From NCBI RefSeq assembly GCF_022814725.1, contig NZ_CP093442.1, forward strand, positions 2,728,001 to 2,792,000: a stretch of DNA of 64,000 bases. The letters run 5' to 3'. This document shows positions 34,890 through 42,624 of this stretch, piece by piece. A model generated the notes under the pieces. It worked only from the letters and a program-made list of their open reading frames with translations. It did no database searches and was not told the DNA's origin. Position 1 is the stretch's first letter, and every line of letters begins with the position of its first letter. The position numbers and the translations under genes were made by a program. Source of the stretch: Bdellovibrio reynosensis (lineage in GTDB: Bacteria; Bdellovibrionota; Bdellovibrionia; Bdellovibrionales; Bdellovibrionaceae).

Positions 34890-36005
34890 ATGCAGAACGT
34901 TCATCCAGAGTTTAACAAAGGCAAAGAAATTTCAATGGGTTCGGCGAAACCTCCCGTTCTTGCTGATTACATGAATTATCGCGAATTCCTCGGAGATTTC
35001 TATAAATTCAAGCGTAAGAGTTCAAAGGGTTCTCTAAGAGCTTATAATTACGCGGTTTTTTCTGCGGCTGCGAACATCAAATCGCCAAACTATTTAAAAA
35101 TGATCATCGAAGGTAAGAGAAATCTTTCTGACGATATGGTTTCTAAATTTGGTAAAGCCCTTGGCTTCATGAAGGATCAAACTGAAGAGTTCCGTTTGCT
35201 TGTGCACTTTACTCAGGCAACGGATCCTGCTGAACGTAACATGTATCTTAAGAAATTAAGTGAACACCGTGTAGGTGCAAAACTTAAATCTGGTGAAATT
35301 GATCGTAAGACTTGGGAAAAAGTTCCGAACTGGGTGACATGGATGATTTATGCCATGGTTGACCAAGAAGGTGTTCGCTTTGATACCTCGTCATTGAAAA
35401 AACTTTTGCGCGGAAAAGCGTCGGAAGACGAAATCGAAACAGCTCTTGAAACTTTAATCGCCTCTGGCGAGCTTCGTCGTGATGAAGCTACGGGTGAGAT
35501 TAGAAAGAACAGAAGCTTGATTGAATCGCCTGAAGAAGTTCCGGTAGCGCTTGTTCGTAAACTTCAATCTCAGTTAATGTACTTGGGCCTAGAGTCTTTG
35601 TATCAAGATCAACCGACTGAGCGTGAGTTTGGAACTTTGACGTTGTCGTTAACGAAAGCTGAGTTTGAAGAAATTAAATTCAAGCTTCGTCAAATGCGCA
35701 AAAATCTTCATAAAGATAACTCTATCGCCCGTATGAAAGAAAAAGGCGAAAGAGTTTACCAATTGAACATTCAATTGTTCCCGGTGACAAATGCCGTTGC
35801 AGGGGTTGAGAAAACTCAAGCTCCAGTTCTTAAACCATCATTGGACATCAAACCTGAACCAACGATCGTTGAAACACCTGTTTCTGTGGCAGCAGCGCAA
35901 GTAGCAGCAACTGCTCAAGCGCAAGCTCAAGCCGCTGAAAACAACCGTTCAAATGTAAGTTCCTTGGCTGCAACCGCAGCGTCCGCTGCTGATCTTTTCA
36001 GATAG
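34890..36005 (+). CDS. TIGR02147-family protein (DUF4423-like)
   Basis: A 371-residue protein of a family that is expanded in Bdellovibrio and Fibrobacter. The N-terminal segment YMNYREFLGDFYKFKR with SPNYLKMIIEGKRNLS (about 25-80) resembles a helix-turn-helix recognition region, and the family is usually taken as regulators. A long helical middle follows, then an Ala/Gln-rich tail (about 325-371). AAGGAGAT is 10 nt before ATG 34890; an internal ATG at 34935 has no such site. Targets are unknown. Confidence 0.85.
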   Translation: MQNVHPEFNKGKEISMGSAKPPVLADYMNYREFLGDFYKFKRKSSKGSLRAYNYAVFSAAANIKSPNYLKMIIEGKRNLSDDMVSKFGKALGFMKDQTEEFRLLVHFTQATDPAERNMYLKKLSEHRVGAKLKSGEIDRKTWEKVPNWVTWMIYAMVDQEGVRFDTSSLKKLLRGKASEDEIETALETLIASGELRRDEATGEIRKNRSLIESPEEVPVALVRKLQSQLMYLGLESLYQDQPTEREFGTLTLSLTKAEFEEIKFKLRQMRKNLHKDNSIARMKEKGERVYQLNIQLFPVTNAVAGVEKTQAPVLKPSLDIKPEPTIVETPVSVAAAQVAATAQAQAQAAENNRSNVSSLAATAASAADLFR

Positions 36006-36022
36006 TTTTGCCTAAAAAATGG

Positions 36023-36048
36023 GCCATCGTAAAATGCGATGGCTCCTT
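36023..36048 (+). terminator. Probable terminator after the TIGR02147 gene
   Basis: GCCATCG, TAAAATG, CGATGGC, then TCCTTTA; the T run is short. Between here and the tmRNA (36049-36362) lies an AT-rich region with one perfect stem, TTTAGGC/GCCTAAA around 36229-36248; the tmRNA promoter must lie here but I cannot fix it. Confidence 0.65.
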
Positions 36049-36362
36049 TACATTAATTTAAGATTCTTAAATTTTAGTGTCACATTTACCCCATTTTTTA
36101 AGCAGGTCTGTGGATAACTCTGTGGAATAGGCCCATAAATGGTGGATATCTTTCCCTTTTGGCGTAAATTGTCTCTTGCTTAAGTTAGGATATCGTTAAG
36201 GTGGTGCAATAATGCCTGGACCAAAGTTTAGGCAAGCATGCCTAAAAAGTTTGCGTCATTGGTTTTATTCACCTTGAAAGCGAATCGAAAAATCGGAAGT
36301 ATAAACGACTTTTATTCCGTTCAAATTGAGCGATAATAAAACGGTTATGTTTTGCAAATCAT

Positions 36363-36708
36363 GGGGGCGTACTGGCTTCGACGTGGATGCTGAAACATAA
36401 GGAGCATACCGGGGCGGATGAGGACCTCGTTAAAAACGTCCATTTTGTAATTGGCAACGATTACGCACTTGCAGCTTAATTAGCCTGCACGATCAACCTT
36501 GAGGTGGTTCCGCTCTTGGATTGATCGTCATTTAGGGACCTCGGAGTGTTGGGTTTTCTCCAGCAGACACTCTTAAATTTACTGGGGGAGAGGTCTTAGG
36601 GATTTTGTCTGTGGAAGCCCGAGGACCAATCTAAAACACTGACTAAGTATGTAGCGCCTTATCGCGGATCATTTGCGGACGGGGGTTCAATTCCCCCCGC
36701 CTCCACCA
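36363..36708 (+). ncRNA. ssrA: Transfer-messenger RNA (tmRNA)
   Basis: tmRNA rescues stalled ribosomes and tags the nascent peptide for proteolysis. The 346-nt RNA starts GGGGGCGTACTGGCTTCGACG and ends TTCAATTCCCCCCGCCTCC-ACCA; the 5' GGGGGCG pairs with the 3' CGCCTCC. Pseudoknot 1 (GGGGCGG...CCTCGTT) precedes the tag frame. By alignment to the E. coli resume region I read the tag as GNDYALAA, ending at TAA in GCAGCTTAA. The degradable ALAA end would feed ClpXP and possibly Lon. A terminator follows directly. Confidence 0.97.
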
Positions 36709-36723
36709 ATTTAGAAAATAAAG

Positions 36724-36748
36724 AACCACCCACCGGGTGGTTTTTTAT
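36724..36748 (+). terminator. Terminator after tmRNA
   Basis: AACCACCC, ACC, GGGTGGTT followed by TTTTATTT. Confidence 0.92.
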
Positions 36749-36778
36749 TTTCTAAATTGTTCGAGAGCTGAGTGATTG

Positions 36779-36891
36779 GACTCAAAGTGTTCAGGGGGTT
36801 CGCAAAAATGCCACGAAGGCATTTTTGGGGTGACGTAGTCAGCGCCGAAGGCGCCGAGGGCCAGGATGGACCGAGCCCCATTCCCCCCGCC
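36779..36891. repeat. Hairpin-rich stretch ending in a 12-bp copy of the tmRNA 3' end
   Basis: AAAAATGCC/GGCATTTTT (about 36804-36826, 5-nt loop) and GCGCC/GGCGC (about 36842-36854) form two hairpins. ATTCCCCCCGCC at 36880-36891 repeats tmRNA bases 36690-36701 exactly, 190 bp apart. The minus frame across it (78 codons) has a protein-like look but no supported start, and I do not call it. Confidence 0.5.
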
Positions 36892-36981
36892 GACCCACCG
36901 AGATCTCTGTTTGTGATTATCCGAGACTGCCTTCTGCCATGCTGCTAAGATCTTCATATCAGCAGCATGGAGGAACGTCAT

Positions 36982-37377
36982 ATGGCAGTCGAAAACACAA
37001 AACTAAAAATTTGGGTCGGAAGAATACTAAGCGGATTGGCAGTTCTATTTTTATCATTTGACGGCGTTACAAAGTTCTTCATGGATAAACTCCCACCCGA
37101 AGCTCTGGAAGCAGGCGCTGCTCTTCAATGGCCGATCGAAAAAATGCCACTTGTAGGCACAATTCTCTTAACCTGCTTACTTTTATACGTGATTCCAAGA
37201 ACTGCAGTGCTTGGGGCAATCCTGCTTACGGGTTACCTGGGCGGAGCGATCGCAAGCCACGTGCGCGTTAGTAGTCCTCTGTTTACCCATACTCTACTTC
37301 CAATATACCTCGCCATCTTCATTTGGCTCGGACTTTACCTTAGAGACTCGAGGGTTAAGACTTTGATTTCCAAATAG
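36982..37377 (+). CDS. DoxX-like membrane protein
   Basis: A 131-residue inner-membrane protein with four helices: about 9-29, 48-68, 73-93 and 101-121. The loop region GAILLTGYLGGAIASHVRV..PLFTHT(L)LP with a final LYLRD is the typical DoxX_2-like pattern. GGAGG lies 8 nt before ATG 36982, so that start is preferred over the ATG at 36967, which contains the site. Function in the family is poorly known; links to redox stress are reported for DoxX proper. Single gene. Confidence 0.88.
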   Translation: MAVENTKLKIWVGRILSGLAVLFLSFDGVTKFFMDKLPPEALEAGAALQWPIEKMPLVGTILLTCLLLYVIPRTAVLGAILLTGYLGGAIASHVRVSSPLFTHTLLPIYLAIFIWLGLYLRDSRVKTLISK

Positions 37378-37478
37378 GGACGCACCGTCCAACCATATAC
37401 ATATAAATTCTACCTATCGCTTTTAGGCTTCGCTTCACATTAAGATGCGCCGGTCACCAAAAACACTAAGGAGAATTT

Positions 37479-37877
37479 ATGAACAAACTGGTTTTCTTAT
37501 TAGTTCTTTTATTGGGATTTTCAGCTCAGGCAAAGACAACAACTGTTGAAACGTTAGTAAAGTGCCAACAAGACGATGGCGACCAATGGATTGAAGTGGG
37601 CATTGGTTTGAATGATGGCCCGGGCTTGCGTGCTTACGTAGTTGCGCATAACGATGACGATCTAAGTGCGAAATTAGTTACCTCAGTCGTAGTTACTAAA
37701 TCCAATAGTAATGGCGAAGTTGTTTTCCAAGATAAATTTGGAACTATTCAACTAGCTGTTGCTGACCGTGGTACTTTCTTAGAAGGAAGCTTCAAACTTC
37801 TTCAAGATGGACCAAACAGCATCGTGCAAGACAATTTGAAATGCTACGAAAAGCTGCCAATGTCTTTTGAAAATTAA
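37479..37877 (+). CDS. Small secreted protein
   Basis: A 132-residue exported protein: AAGGAGA before the ATG and a signal peptide (MNKLVFLLVLLLGFSAQA). The mature chain is beta-rich with two Cys (VKCQQD and LKCYEK), placed near its ends, so a disulfide may close the fold. No motif I recognise. A strong bidirectional terminator separates it from the convergent glycosylase-like gene. Confidence 0.75.
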   Translation: MNKLVFLLVLLLGFSAQAKTTTVETLVKCQQDDGDQWIEVGIGLNDGPGLRAYVVAHNDDDLSAKLVTSVVVTKSNSNGEVVFQDKFGTIQLAVADRGTFLEGSFKLLQDGPNSIVQDNLKCYEKLPMSFEN

Positions 37878-37882
37878 TTATC

Positions 37883-37915
37883 AAAAGTAGGGCGAGAGTT
37901 CTCGTCCTACTTTTT
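37883..37915. terminator. Bidirectional terminator, overlapping the glycosylase stop region
   Basis: AAAAGTAGGGCGAGA, GT, TCTCGTCCTACTTTTT: a long stem with A and T runs on each side. It overlaps the last codons of the minus-strand gene. Confidence 0.92.
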
Positions 37916-38632
37916 CTGACAGTGGTTGCAGAAGTGACTCCACCGTTTTAACTTTCCTGTGACCTTCTTTTTTATGTTCCTCCCGCAAATGGGGCAGGAC
38001 TTCTTACGCATTACTTGCCAGTTCCTTTTAAGAACATTCTCTTTTTTCCATTCGTAGAACTGCCATGCATAACGATTTGCTTCCTTCACCAAAGCTTTCA
38101 GGCGAGGTAGGGAAAGGTCTTTCACCTTGGTTTCGGGGTGAAGACGCGTGTTAAATTGAATTTCATTCTTCATGATATTACCAAGACCAGCAAAAATATC
38201 CTGATCCATAAGAACATCACAGACTTGCGCGTCCTGGTTCGCTTGGACGTTTTTTAGTGCCTTCTTACTGTCCCATTCAGGGGACATCAGATCTATGCTC
38301 CAATCATAATTTTTCTCAAAGCCCTTGGGTTGTTCCTTGATAGCACAACTATAAAAATAAATTTTAGAATCCCCGTAATCGAGCTCGAGTTTGGGAATCC
38401 GATTTTCGCGGGGATTATTGATGCGATAACTTCCGAACATCAAAAAATGTATTCTTAAGTTAACATCCGAAAAAAACAGCAGCAGGTGTTTTCCCCAGCT
38501 TCTAGCTGATTTAAGTGTTGAGCCACTGATAGCTCGAAGTGGAATCTTCGCAGTACCTGTAGCTTTTTTAATTTTTTTCTTTAGGAACGGTTTTAACTCT
38601 TCGCAAGCTATTACTATGGATGGACCTTCCAT
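37907..38632 (-). CDS. Fpg/Nei-family DNA glycosylase-like protein lacking Pro2
   Basis: Fpg/Nei enzymes excise oxidised bases using the N-terminal Pro as nucleophile. This 241-residue protein has the family's helix-two-turn-helix (DQDIFAGLGNIMKNEIQF, about 143-160) and a C-terminal zinc finger (CPICGRNIKKK...FCNHCQK). However it begins MEGPSIV, whereas relatives I know begin MPEGP. A TAG codon stands immediately before the ATG in frame, so no upstream start can restore the Pro. Either the enzyme is inactive as a glycosylase, works differently, or only binds DNA. Confidence 0.87.
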   Translation of the reverse strand: MEGPSIVIACEELKPFLKKKIKKATGTAKIPLRAISGSTLKSARSWGKHLLLFFSDVNLRIHFLMFGSYRINNPRENRIPKLELDYGDSKIYFYSCAIKEQPKGFEKNYDWSIDLMSPEWDSKKALKNVQANQDAQVCDVLMDQDIFAGLGNIMKNEIQFNTRLHPETKVKDLSLPRLKALVKEANRYAWQFYEWKKENVLKRNWQVMRKKSCPICGRNIKKKVTGKLKRWSHFCNHCQKK

Positions 38633-38815
38633 CTAAACCTTCCGGATAGATTTGTTCTGGATCATTATCTGCAGAGTCTTCGCATTAACCAAGGCTCAAT
38701 GTAAAAAAGCAGGCACCCTTAAGAGCGTAAGGCAACAGACCAGTCTCTTTCTTCTTCAATCTAACTCCATTTTCTGAAAGCCCAAAGTGGGCGTTTTTCA
38801 GCCCTTGAGGTTTGT

Positions 38816-39754
38816 ATGCTTTTCTTTCTACAAATTCTAGGAGCCATATTTATGAACTTTGCATTTCCCCAGACCGAGGGCGCTGAACCGCGCGCGAACA
38901 TAGATCGTTTACGTGCTGATGTGACTGCTCTGACTTCAACAAAAATCCCTCGCTCTTATGAAAACTTAGCCGGATTAAAGGAAGCTGCAAAATATATTGA
39001 AAATGAATGGAAAAAATCGGGCTTAAAGGTTGCGTATCAAAAGTTTAAGGCTGGCAAAAATACTTACGAAAATGTTGTGACCACCATGGGCCCTAGCAAG
39101 GGTCCACGCATAGTAATAGGGGCGCACTATGATGTGGCAGGTCCTCTGCCTGGGGCTGATGATAATGCTAGTGGGATTGCTGGTTTACTTGAAATAGCAA
39201 GGCTCATACAACAGCGAAAGCCCACGCTTAAGTATCGCATTGATTTGGTAGCTTATACTTTAGAAGAGCCACCTTTTTTTGGATCAGATCAAATGGGAAG
39301 TGCGGTGCATGCGAAGTCATTGAAAGAATTAAAAGCAGAAGTACTTTTTATGTTGAGCCTAGAAATGGTCGGCTACTTCAGTGATAAAAAGAACTCACAG
39401 AGTTTTCCTATCCCTGAACTTGCCAAGATTTATCCTTCCACTGGGAATTTTATTGGGGTTGTCGGCGATCCGACAAGTAAAGCACTGGTAACGCAGGTGA
39501 CTCGTCTTATGAAACAGGCATCTAAAGTGGATGTTCAGGCACTGAATGCTCCGCGAGAACTTCCGGGTGTGAGTCTTTCAGATCATAGTAGTTATTGGGA
39601 GTACGGTTATCCGGCGATAATGTTGACAGATACCGCGTTCATGCGGAACCCACACTATCACACTAAAGGCGATACCGCTGATACCTTAGATTATAAATCG
39701 ATGGCTGAAGTCGTTGAAGGTGTATACAATGTTCTAATAAATTTTAGTAAATAG
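38816..39754 (+). CDS. M28-family zinc aminopeptidase
   Basis: A 312-residue peptidase with an N-terminal hydrophobic segment that may export it (MLFFLQILGAIFMNFAFP). Zinc ligands are visible in order: His and Asp in GAHYDVAG (about 102-109), Asp in GADDNASG (about 115-122), Glu-Glu in LEEPPFFGSD, Asp in SDHSSYWEYGYPA, and His in NPHYHTKGDT. This matches the dinuclear M28 site. It is the first gene of a same-strand run of small enzyme genes, and the next starts 15 bp after its stop. Confidence 0.92.
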   Translation: MLFFLQILGAIFMNFAFPQTEGAEPRANIDRLRADVTALTSTKIPRSYENLAGLKEAAKYIENEWKKSGLKVAYQKFKAGKNTYENVVTTMGPSKGPRIVIGAHYDVAGPLPGADDNASGIAGLLEIARLIQQRKPTLKYRIDLVAYTLEEPPFFGSDQMGSAVHAKSLKELKAEVLFMLSLEMVGYFSDKKNSQSFPIPELAKIYPSTGNFIGVVGDPTSKALVTQVTRLMKQASKVDVQALNAPRELPGVSLSDHSSYWEYGYPAIMLTDTAFMRNPHYHTKGDTADTLDYKSMAEVVEGVYNVLINFSK

Positions 39755-39769
39755 GTAGAAGGTCCCATA

Positions 39770-40348
39770 ATGGATTCTAAAGTTGATAAGTTTCTAAAAA
39801 AGTCTAAGAAATGGCAGGAAGAAACGAAGGCATTACGTGGCATTCTTCTTCAAACAAAACTGGAAGAGGACTTAAAGTGGAATCTTCCGTGTTACACTCA
39901 TGAAGATAGTAACATCGTTATCATTCAGCCCTTTAAAAACTACCTTGGTCTGATGTTTTTTAAAGGTGCTTTATTAAAAGATCCCAAAAACATTTTGGTC
40001 GACAATGGGCCTAATTCAAGTTCACCAAAACGTTTTGAATTTCGTTCTTTAGAAGAAATTAAACGCTTAAAGACCACAATTAAATCTTATATTAAAGAAG
40101 CAATCGCGATTGAAAATTCGGGGGTAAAGCTTGAGGTAAAGAAGAAACCTCAGACTGTTCCTGATGAACTTAAAAAAGCATTTGCAAAAAAGCCGGCTTT
40201 AAAAAAAGCATTTGCATCACTGACTCCGGGCCGTCAAAGGGCTTACCTGATGCATTTTTCTAGCGCGAAACAAGCTTCAACCCGTGAAGCGCGAATTGAA
40301 AAATACATTCCAAAAATAATGAAGGGCATTGGCCTTAACGATCGCTAA
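39770..40348 (+). CDS. YdeI/OmdA-family protein with DUF1801-like N-terminus
   Basis: A 192-residue cytoplasmic protein. The first part (ALRGILLQTKLEEDLKWNLPCYT...NYLGLMFFKGALLKDP) is DUF1801-like. The C-terminal part (LKKAFAKKPALKKAFASLTPGRQRAYLMHFSSAKQASTREARIEKYI, about 133-178) is the OmdA motif of the YdeI family. Function is uncertain; YdeI homologues have been linked to antimicrobial peptide resistance. It starts 15 bp after the M28 gene and is followed within 13 bp by a DHFR-like gene. Confidence 0.85.
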   Translation: MDSKVDKFLKKSKKWQEETKALRGILLQTKLEEDLKWNLPCYTHEDSNIVIIQPFKNYLGLMFFKGALLKDPKNILVDNGPNSSSPKRFEFRSLEEIKRLKTTIKSYIKEAIAIENSGVKLEVKKKPQTVPDELKKAFAKKPALKKAFASLTPGRQRAYLMHFSSAKQASTREARIEKYIPKIMKGIGLNDR

Positions 40349-40361
40349 CAAAGGAGAGCTC

Positions 40362-41003
40362 ATGAGTCGTCTACGCGTAGAAAGCTTTGCCATTTCCCTA
40401 GATGGATACGGGGCTGGTCCAAATCAAACTCTTGATAATCCCTTAGGTCTGCGTGGTGAGACTCTGCATAACTGGTTTTTTCCTACATTAACCTTTAATA
40501 AAATGATCGGCAAACCCGGAGGCACAACCGGGATTGATGAAAAGTTCGCTTCACGCGGCTTTAATAATATTGGCGCCAACATCATGGGGCGCAATATGTT
40601 TGGTCCGATCCGTGGTCCTTGGAAAGATGAAGATTGGAAAGGGTGGTGGGGGCCGAATCCTCCGTATCATTCGCCAGTTTTTGTCCTGACTCATCACGCG
40701 CGCGAACCGATTGTGATGGAAGGCGGAACTACCTTTTATTTCGTCACAGATGGAATCGAGTCCGCGCTTGAAAAAGCAAAAAAGGCTGCAGGTGGCAAAG
40801 ACATTCGTTTAAATGGTGGCACCTCGGTGATTCGCCAATATTTATCTAAAGGTTTAGTCGATTACATGCATTTGGCTATTTCCCCGGTGTTGTTAGGCTC
40901 GGGAGAAAATCTTTTTGCTGGCCTTGATCTGCTAAAATTAGGTTACTCCGTGAAAGAAACGGTTAACGGCGAAAATGCAACCCACGTCATTATCGAAAAA
41001 TAG
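40362..41003 (+). CDS. Dihydrofolate reductase-like (RibD C-terminal domain) protein
   Basis: A 213-residue protein of the RibD_C/DHFR fold. The N-terminus MSRLRVESFAISLDGYGAG is characteristic, and GGTSVIRQYLSKGLVDYMHLAISPVLLGSGENLF (about 147-180) is the family's nucleotide-binding and substrate end. AAAGGAGA precedes ATG 40362. Such stand-alone paralogs are probably NADPH-dependent reductases but their substrates are mostly unknown. There are three intact members and one fragment in this window. Confidence 0.9.
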   Translation: MSRLRVESFAISLDGYGAGPNQTLDNPLGLRGETLHNWFFPTLTFNKMIGKPGGTTGIDEKFASRGFNNIGANIMGRNMFGPIRGPWKDEDWKGWWGPNPPYHSPVFVLTHHAREPIVMEGGTTFYFVTDGIESALEKAKKAAGGKDIRLNGGTSVIRQYLSKGLVDYMHLAISPVLLGSGENLFAGLDLLKLGYSVKETVNGENATHVIIEK

Positions 41004-41016
41004 CAACGGAGAAATC

Positions 41017-41457
41017 ATGGCGAAAAGTAAACTGCTACGAATGGACAACATCGGAATCATGGTCAGCGATATGAAAAAGACGGTGGCCTTCTTTAAAGAA
41101 CTTGGTTTAGAAGTACAAGGCGAAGCCACCGTTGAAGGCAAGTGGGTTGATAAAATTCTCGCACTTGAAAATGTGAAGTGCGACATCGTCATGATGCAGA
41201 CCCCAGGCAGCGAAGTGCGACTTGAATTAAGTGAATTCAAAAGACCGAAAGCGATAAGTGGGGAGCCTGCTCCAGTAAATACAGCGGGCTTGCATCGAAT
41301 CATGTTCGCCGTCACAGATATTAATGAAACGATAGAACGTCTGCGTGGTCATGGCGCGGAGATGTTAGACGAAATAGTTCAGTACGAAAATGCTTACTTA
41401 CTTTGTTATCTTCGCGGACCCGATGGCATCATCGTGGCCTTAGCGCAGGAGCTTTAA
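41017..41457 (+). CDS. VOC-family (glyoxalase/bleomycin-resistance fold) protein
   Basis: A 146-residue metalloenzyme-fold protein made of two beta-alpha-beta-beta-beta units. The first starts LLRMDNIGIMVSDMKKTVAFFKELGLE and the second LHRIMFAVTDINETIERLRGHGAE. The usual His and Glu metal-ligand positions are partly visible (LHRIMF, but DNIG in place of the first His), so metal binding is uncertain. CGGAG precedes ATG 41017. Its TAA overlaps the next ATG (TAATG). Confidence 0.9.
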   Translation: MAKSKLLRMDNIGIMVSDMKKTVAFFKELGLEVQGEATVEGKWVDKILALENVKCDIVMMQTPGSEVRLELSEFKRPKAISGEPAPVNTAGLHRIMFAVTDINETIERLRGHGAEMLDEIVQYENAYLLCYLRGPDGIIVALAQEL

Positions 41458-42026
41458 TGCAAAAGTTAAAATACTCTATCAATACAACTCTTGATGGTTG
41501 TTGTGATCATGAATCCGTTATTCCTACCCAAGAAATGCATGAACACGCAGCTAATGGAATCGAACAGGCTTCTATCCTTCTTTTTGGTCGGATCGTTTAT
41601 GACATGATGGAATCCGCATGGCGACCAGTTGCTGAAACGGGTGTAAAGCCTGAGTGGATGGATGACTGGATGGTGCCTTTCGCTCATACAATCCATAAAG
41701 CAAAAAAGTATGTTGTTTCCAATACGCTTAAGCAAGTTGATTGGAACGCAGAAATAATTCGTGGTGATGAACTTAAGAATAAAGTTCTGCAGTTAAAACA
41801 ACAACCAGGTAGGGGAATCTTAACTGGTGGGGTGACTCTTCCATTAAAATTGGCAGAGCTTGGATTGATCGATGAGTATGAATTCATTGTTCACCCAAGA
41901 CTTATTGGTCATGGTCCAAAATTGTTGGACGGACTTTCAAAAGCTATTGATTTGAAACTTGTTAATAAGAAGGAATTCAAATCTGGGGCATTCGTATTGA
42001 GCTACGAACCTACAAAGACGAAGTAA
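41457..42026 (+). CDS. Dihydrofolate reductase-like (RibD C-terminal domain) protein
   Basis: A 189-residue RibD_C-fold protein. MQKLKYSINTTLDGCCDHES begins the fold, FGRIVYDMMESAWRPV is the typical NADPH-side helix, and GILTGGVTLPLKLAELGLIDEYEFIVHPRLIGHGPKL (about 119-155) gives the C-terminal signature. Its ATG overlaps the VOC stop, so it is translationally coupled. A broken paralog of this very gene lies at 46580. The substrate is unknown. Confidence 0.9.
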   Translation: MQKLKYSINTTLDGCCDHESVIPTQEMHEHAANGIEQASILLFGRIVYDMMESAWRPVAETGVKPEWMDDWMVPFAHTIHKAKKYVVSNTLKQVDWNAEIIRGDELKNKVLQLKQQPGRGILTGGVTLPLKLAELGLIDEYEFIVHPRLIGHGPKLLDGLSKAIDLKLVNKKEFKSGAFVLSYEPTKTK

Positions 42027-42055
42027 TGTAAGGTCAGAAGAATTATGATTTAACT

Positions 42056-42537
42056 ATGAATCGATGAGACCCCTTTTTAGTAACAGCGCTTATTTCCACC
42101 GTATCGTTCGCACAAAACGTTTCAACAGCAGAGATGCCTGCAAAGCAGCTGGTGATTCTGTAAAAATGGACACCGCAATGGGTCTAAGTATTGGATATGT
42201 TAGTCTTCCAGTTCAACAATTAGGTTGGACATCGAATCTTTCATTCATCCAAGCCAAAAAAGAACAACTTTCATTAAACTATATCCGTTTAGACGGTAAT
42301 CTGGCTTACGCTCTGAATGAGAAATTTTATTTTAAAGGCGGATTAAACGGTACTAAAATTATTGGTAAAGAAGGCGAATCACTTAAGACAGGTTATGACT
42401 TGCAAGTTGGCGTCGGTTATCAAGTCGACAGCACGATTTTTGAGCTTGGTTATTCAAGCACTCACTTCCTGACGGAGCTGCCAGGTTTTGGTATGACCGT
42501 TTCAGCCCTTGAGTTAGGTGTATCTGCAACCTTCTAG
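42056..42537 (+). pseudogene. Decayed outer-membrane beta-barrel protein gene
   Basis: The frame from 42064 ends in a good small-barrel protein (GLSIGYVSLP...LELGVSATF, C-terminal Phe), but its first ~35 residues look wrong. In another frame, 42056 reads MNR, a TGA, then PFLVTALISTVSFAQ, a clear signal peptide, continuing to MPAKQLVIL and a stop near 42155. So the original gene has a premature stop at 42065 and a frameshift at about 42140-42155. Two independent lesions argue for a pseudogene, unless the sequence has errors. Confidence 0.7.
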
Positions 42538-42559
42538 CTAACTAAAGATTTTTATAGAA

Positions 42560-42590
42560 ATAAGCCGACCAAGCGTCGGCTTATCCTTTT
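42560..42590 (+). terminator. Terminator after the barrel pseudogene
   Basis: ATAAGCCGAC, CAAGC, GTCGGCTTAT, then CCTTTT. Confidence 0.85.
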
Positions 42591-42624
42591 AGGGATAACG
42601 TTGCCGAAAGAGCGGTAAGAAGCA

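Noticed and set aside
36049-36362. c-di-GMP riboswitch upstream of tmRNA
   Set aside because: I looked for the conserved GEMM-type core because such RNAs are abundant in bdellovibrios. Only a TTTAGGC/GCCTAAA stem was found, without the conserved core.
42064-42160. Alternative start for the barrel gene at 42064 as an intact gene
   Set aside because: The resulting N-terminus is not a signal peptide, whereas a good signal peptide lies in a different frame.
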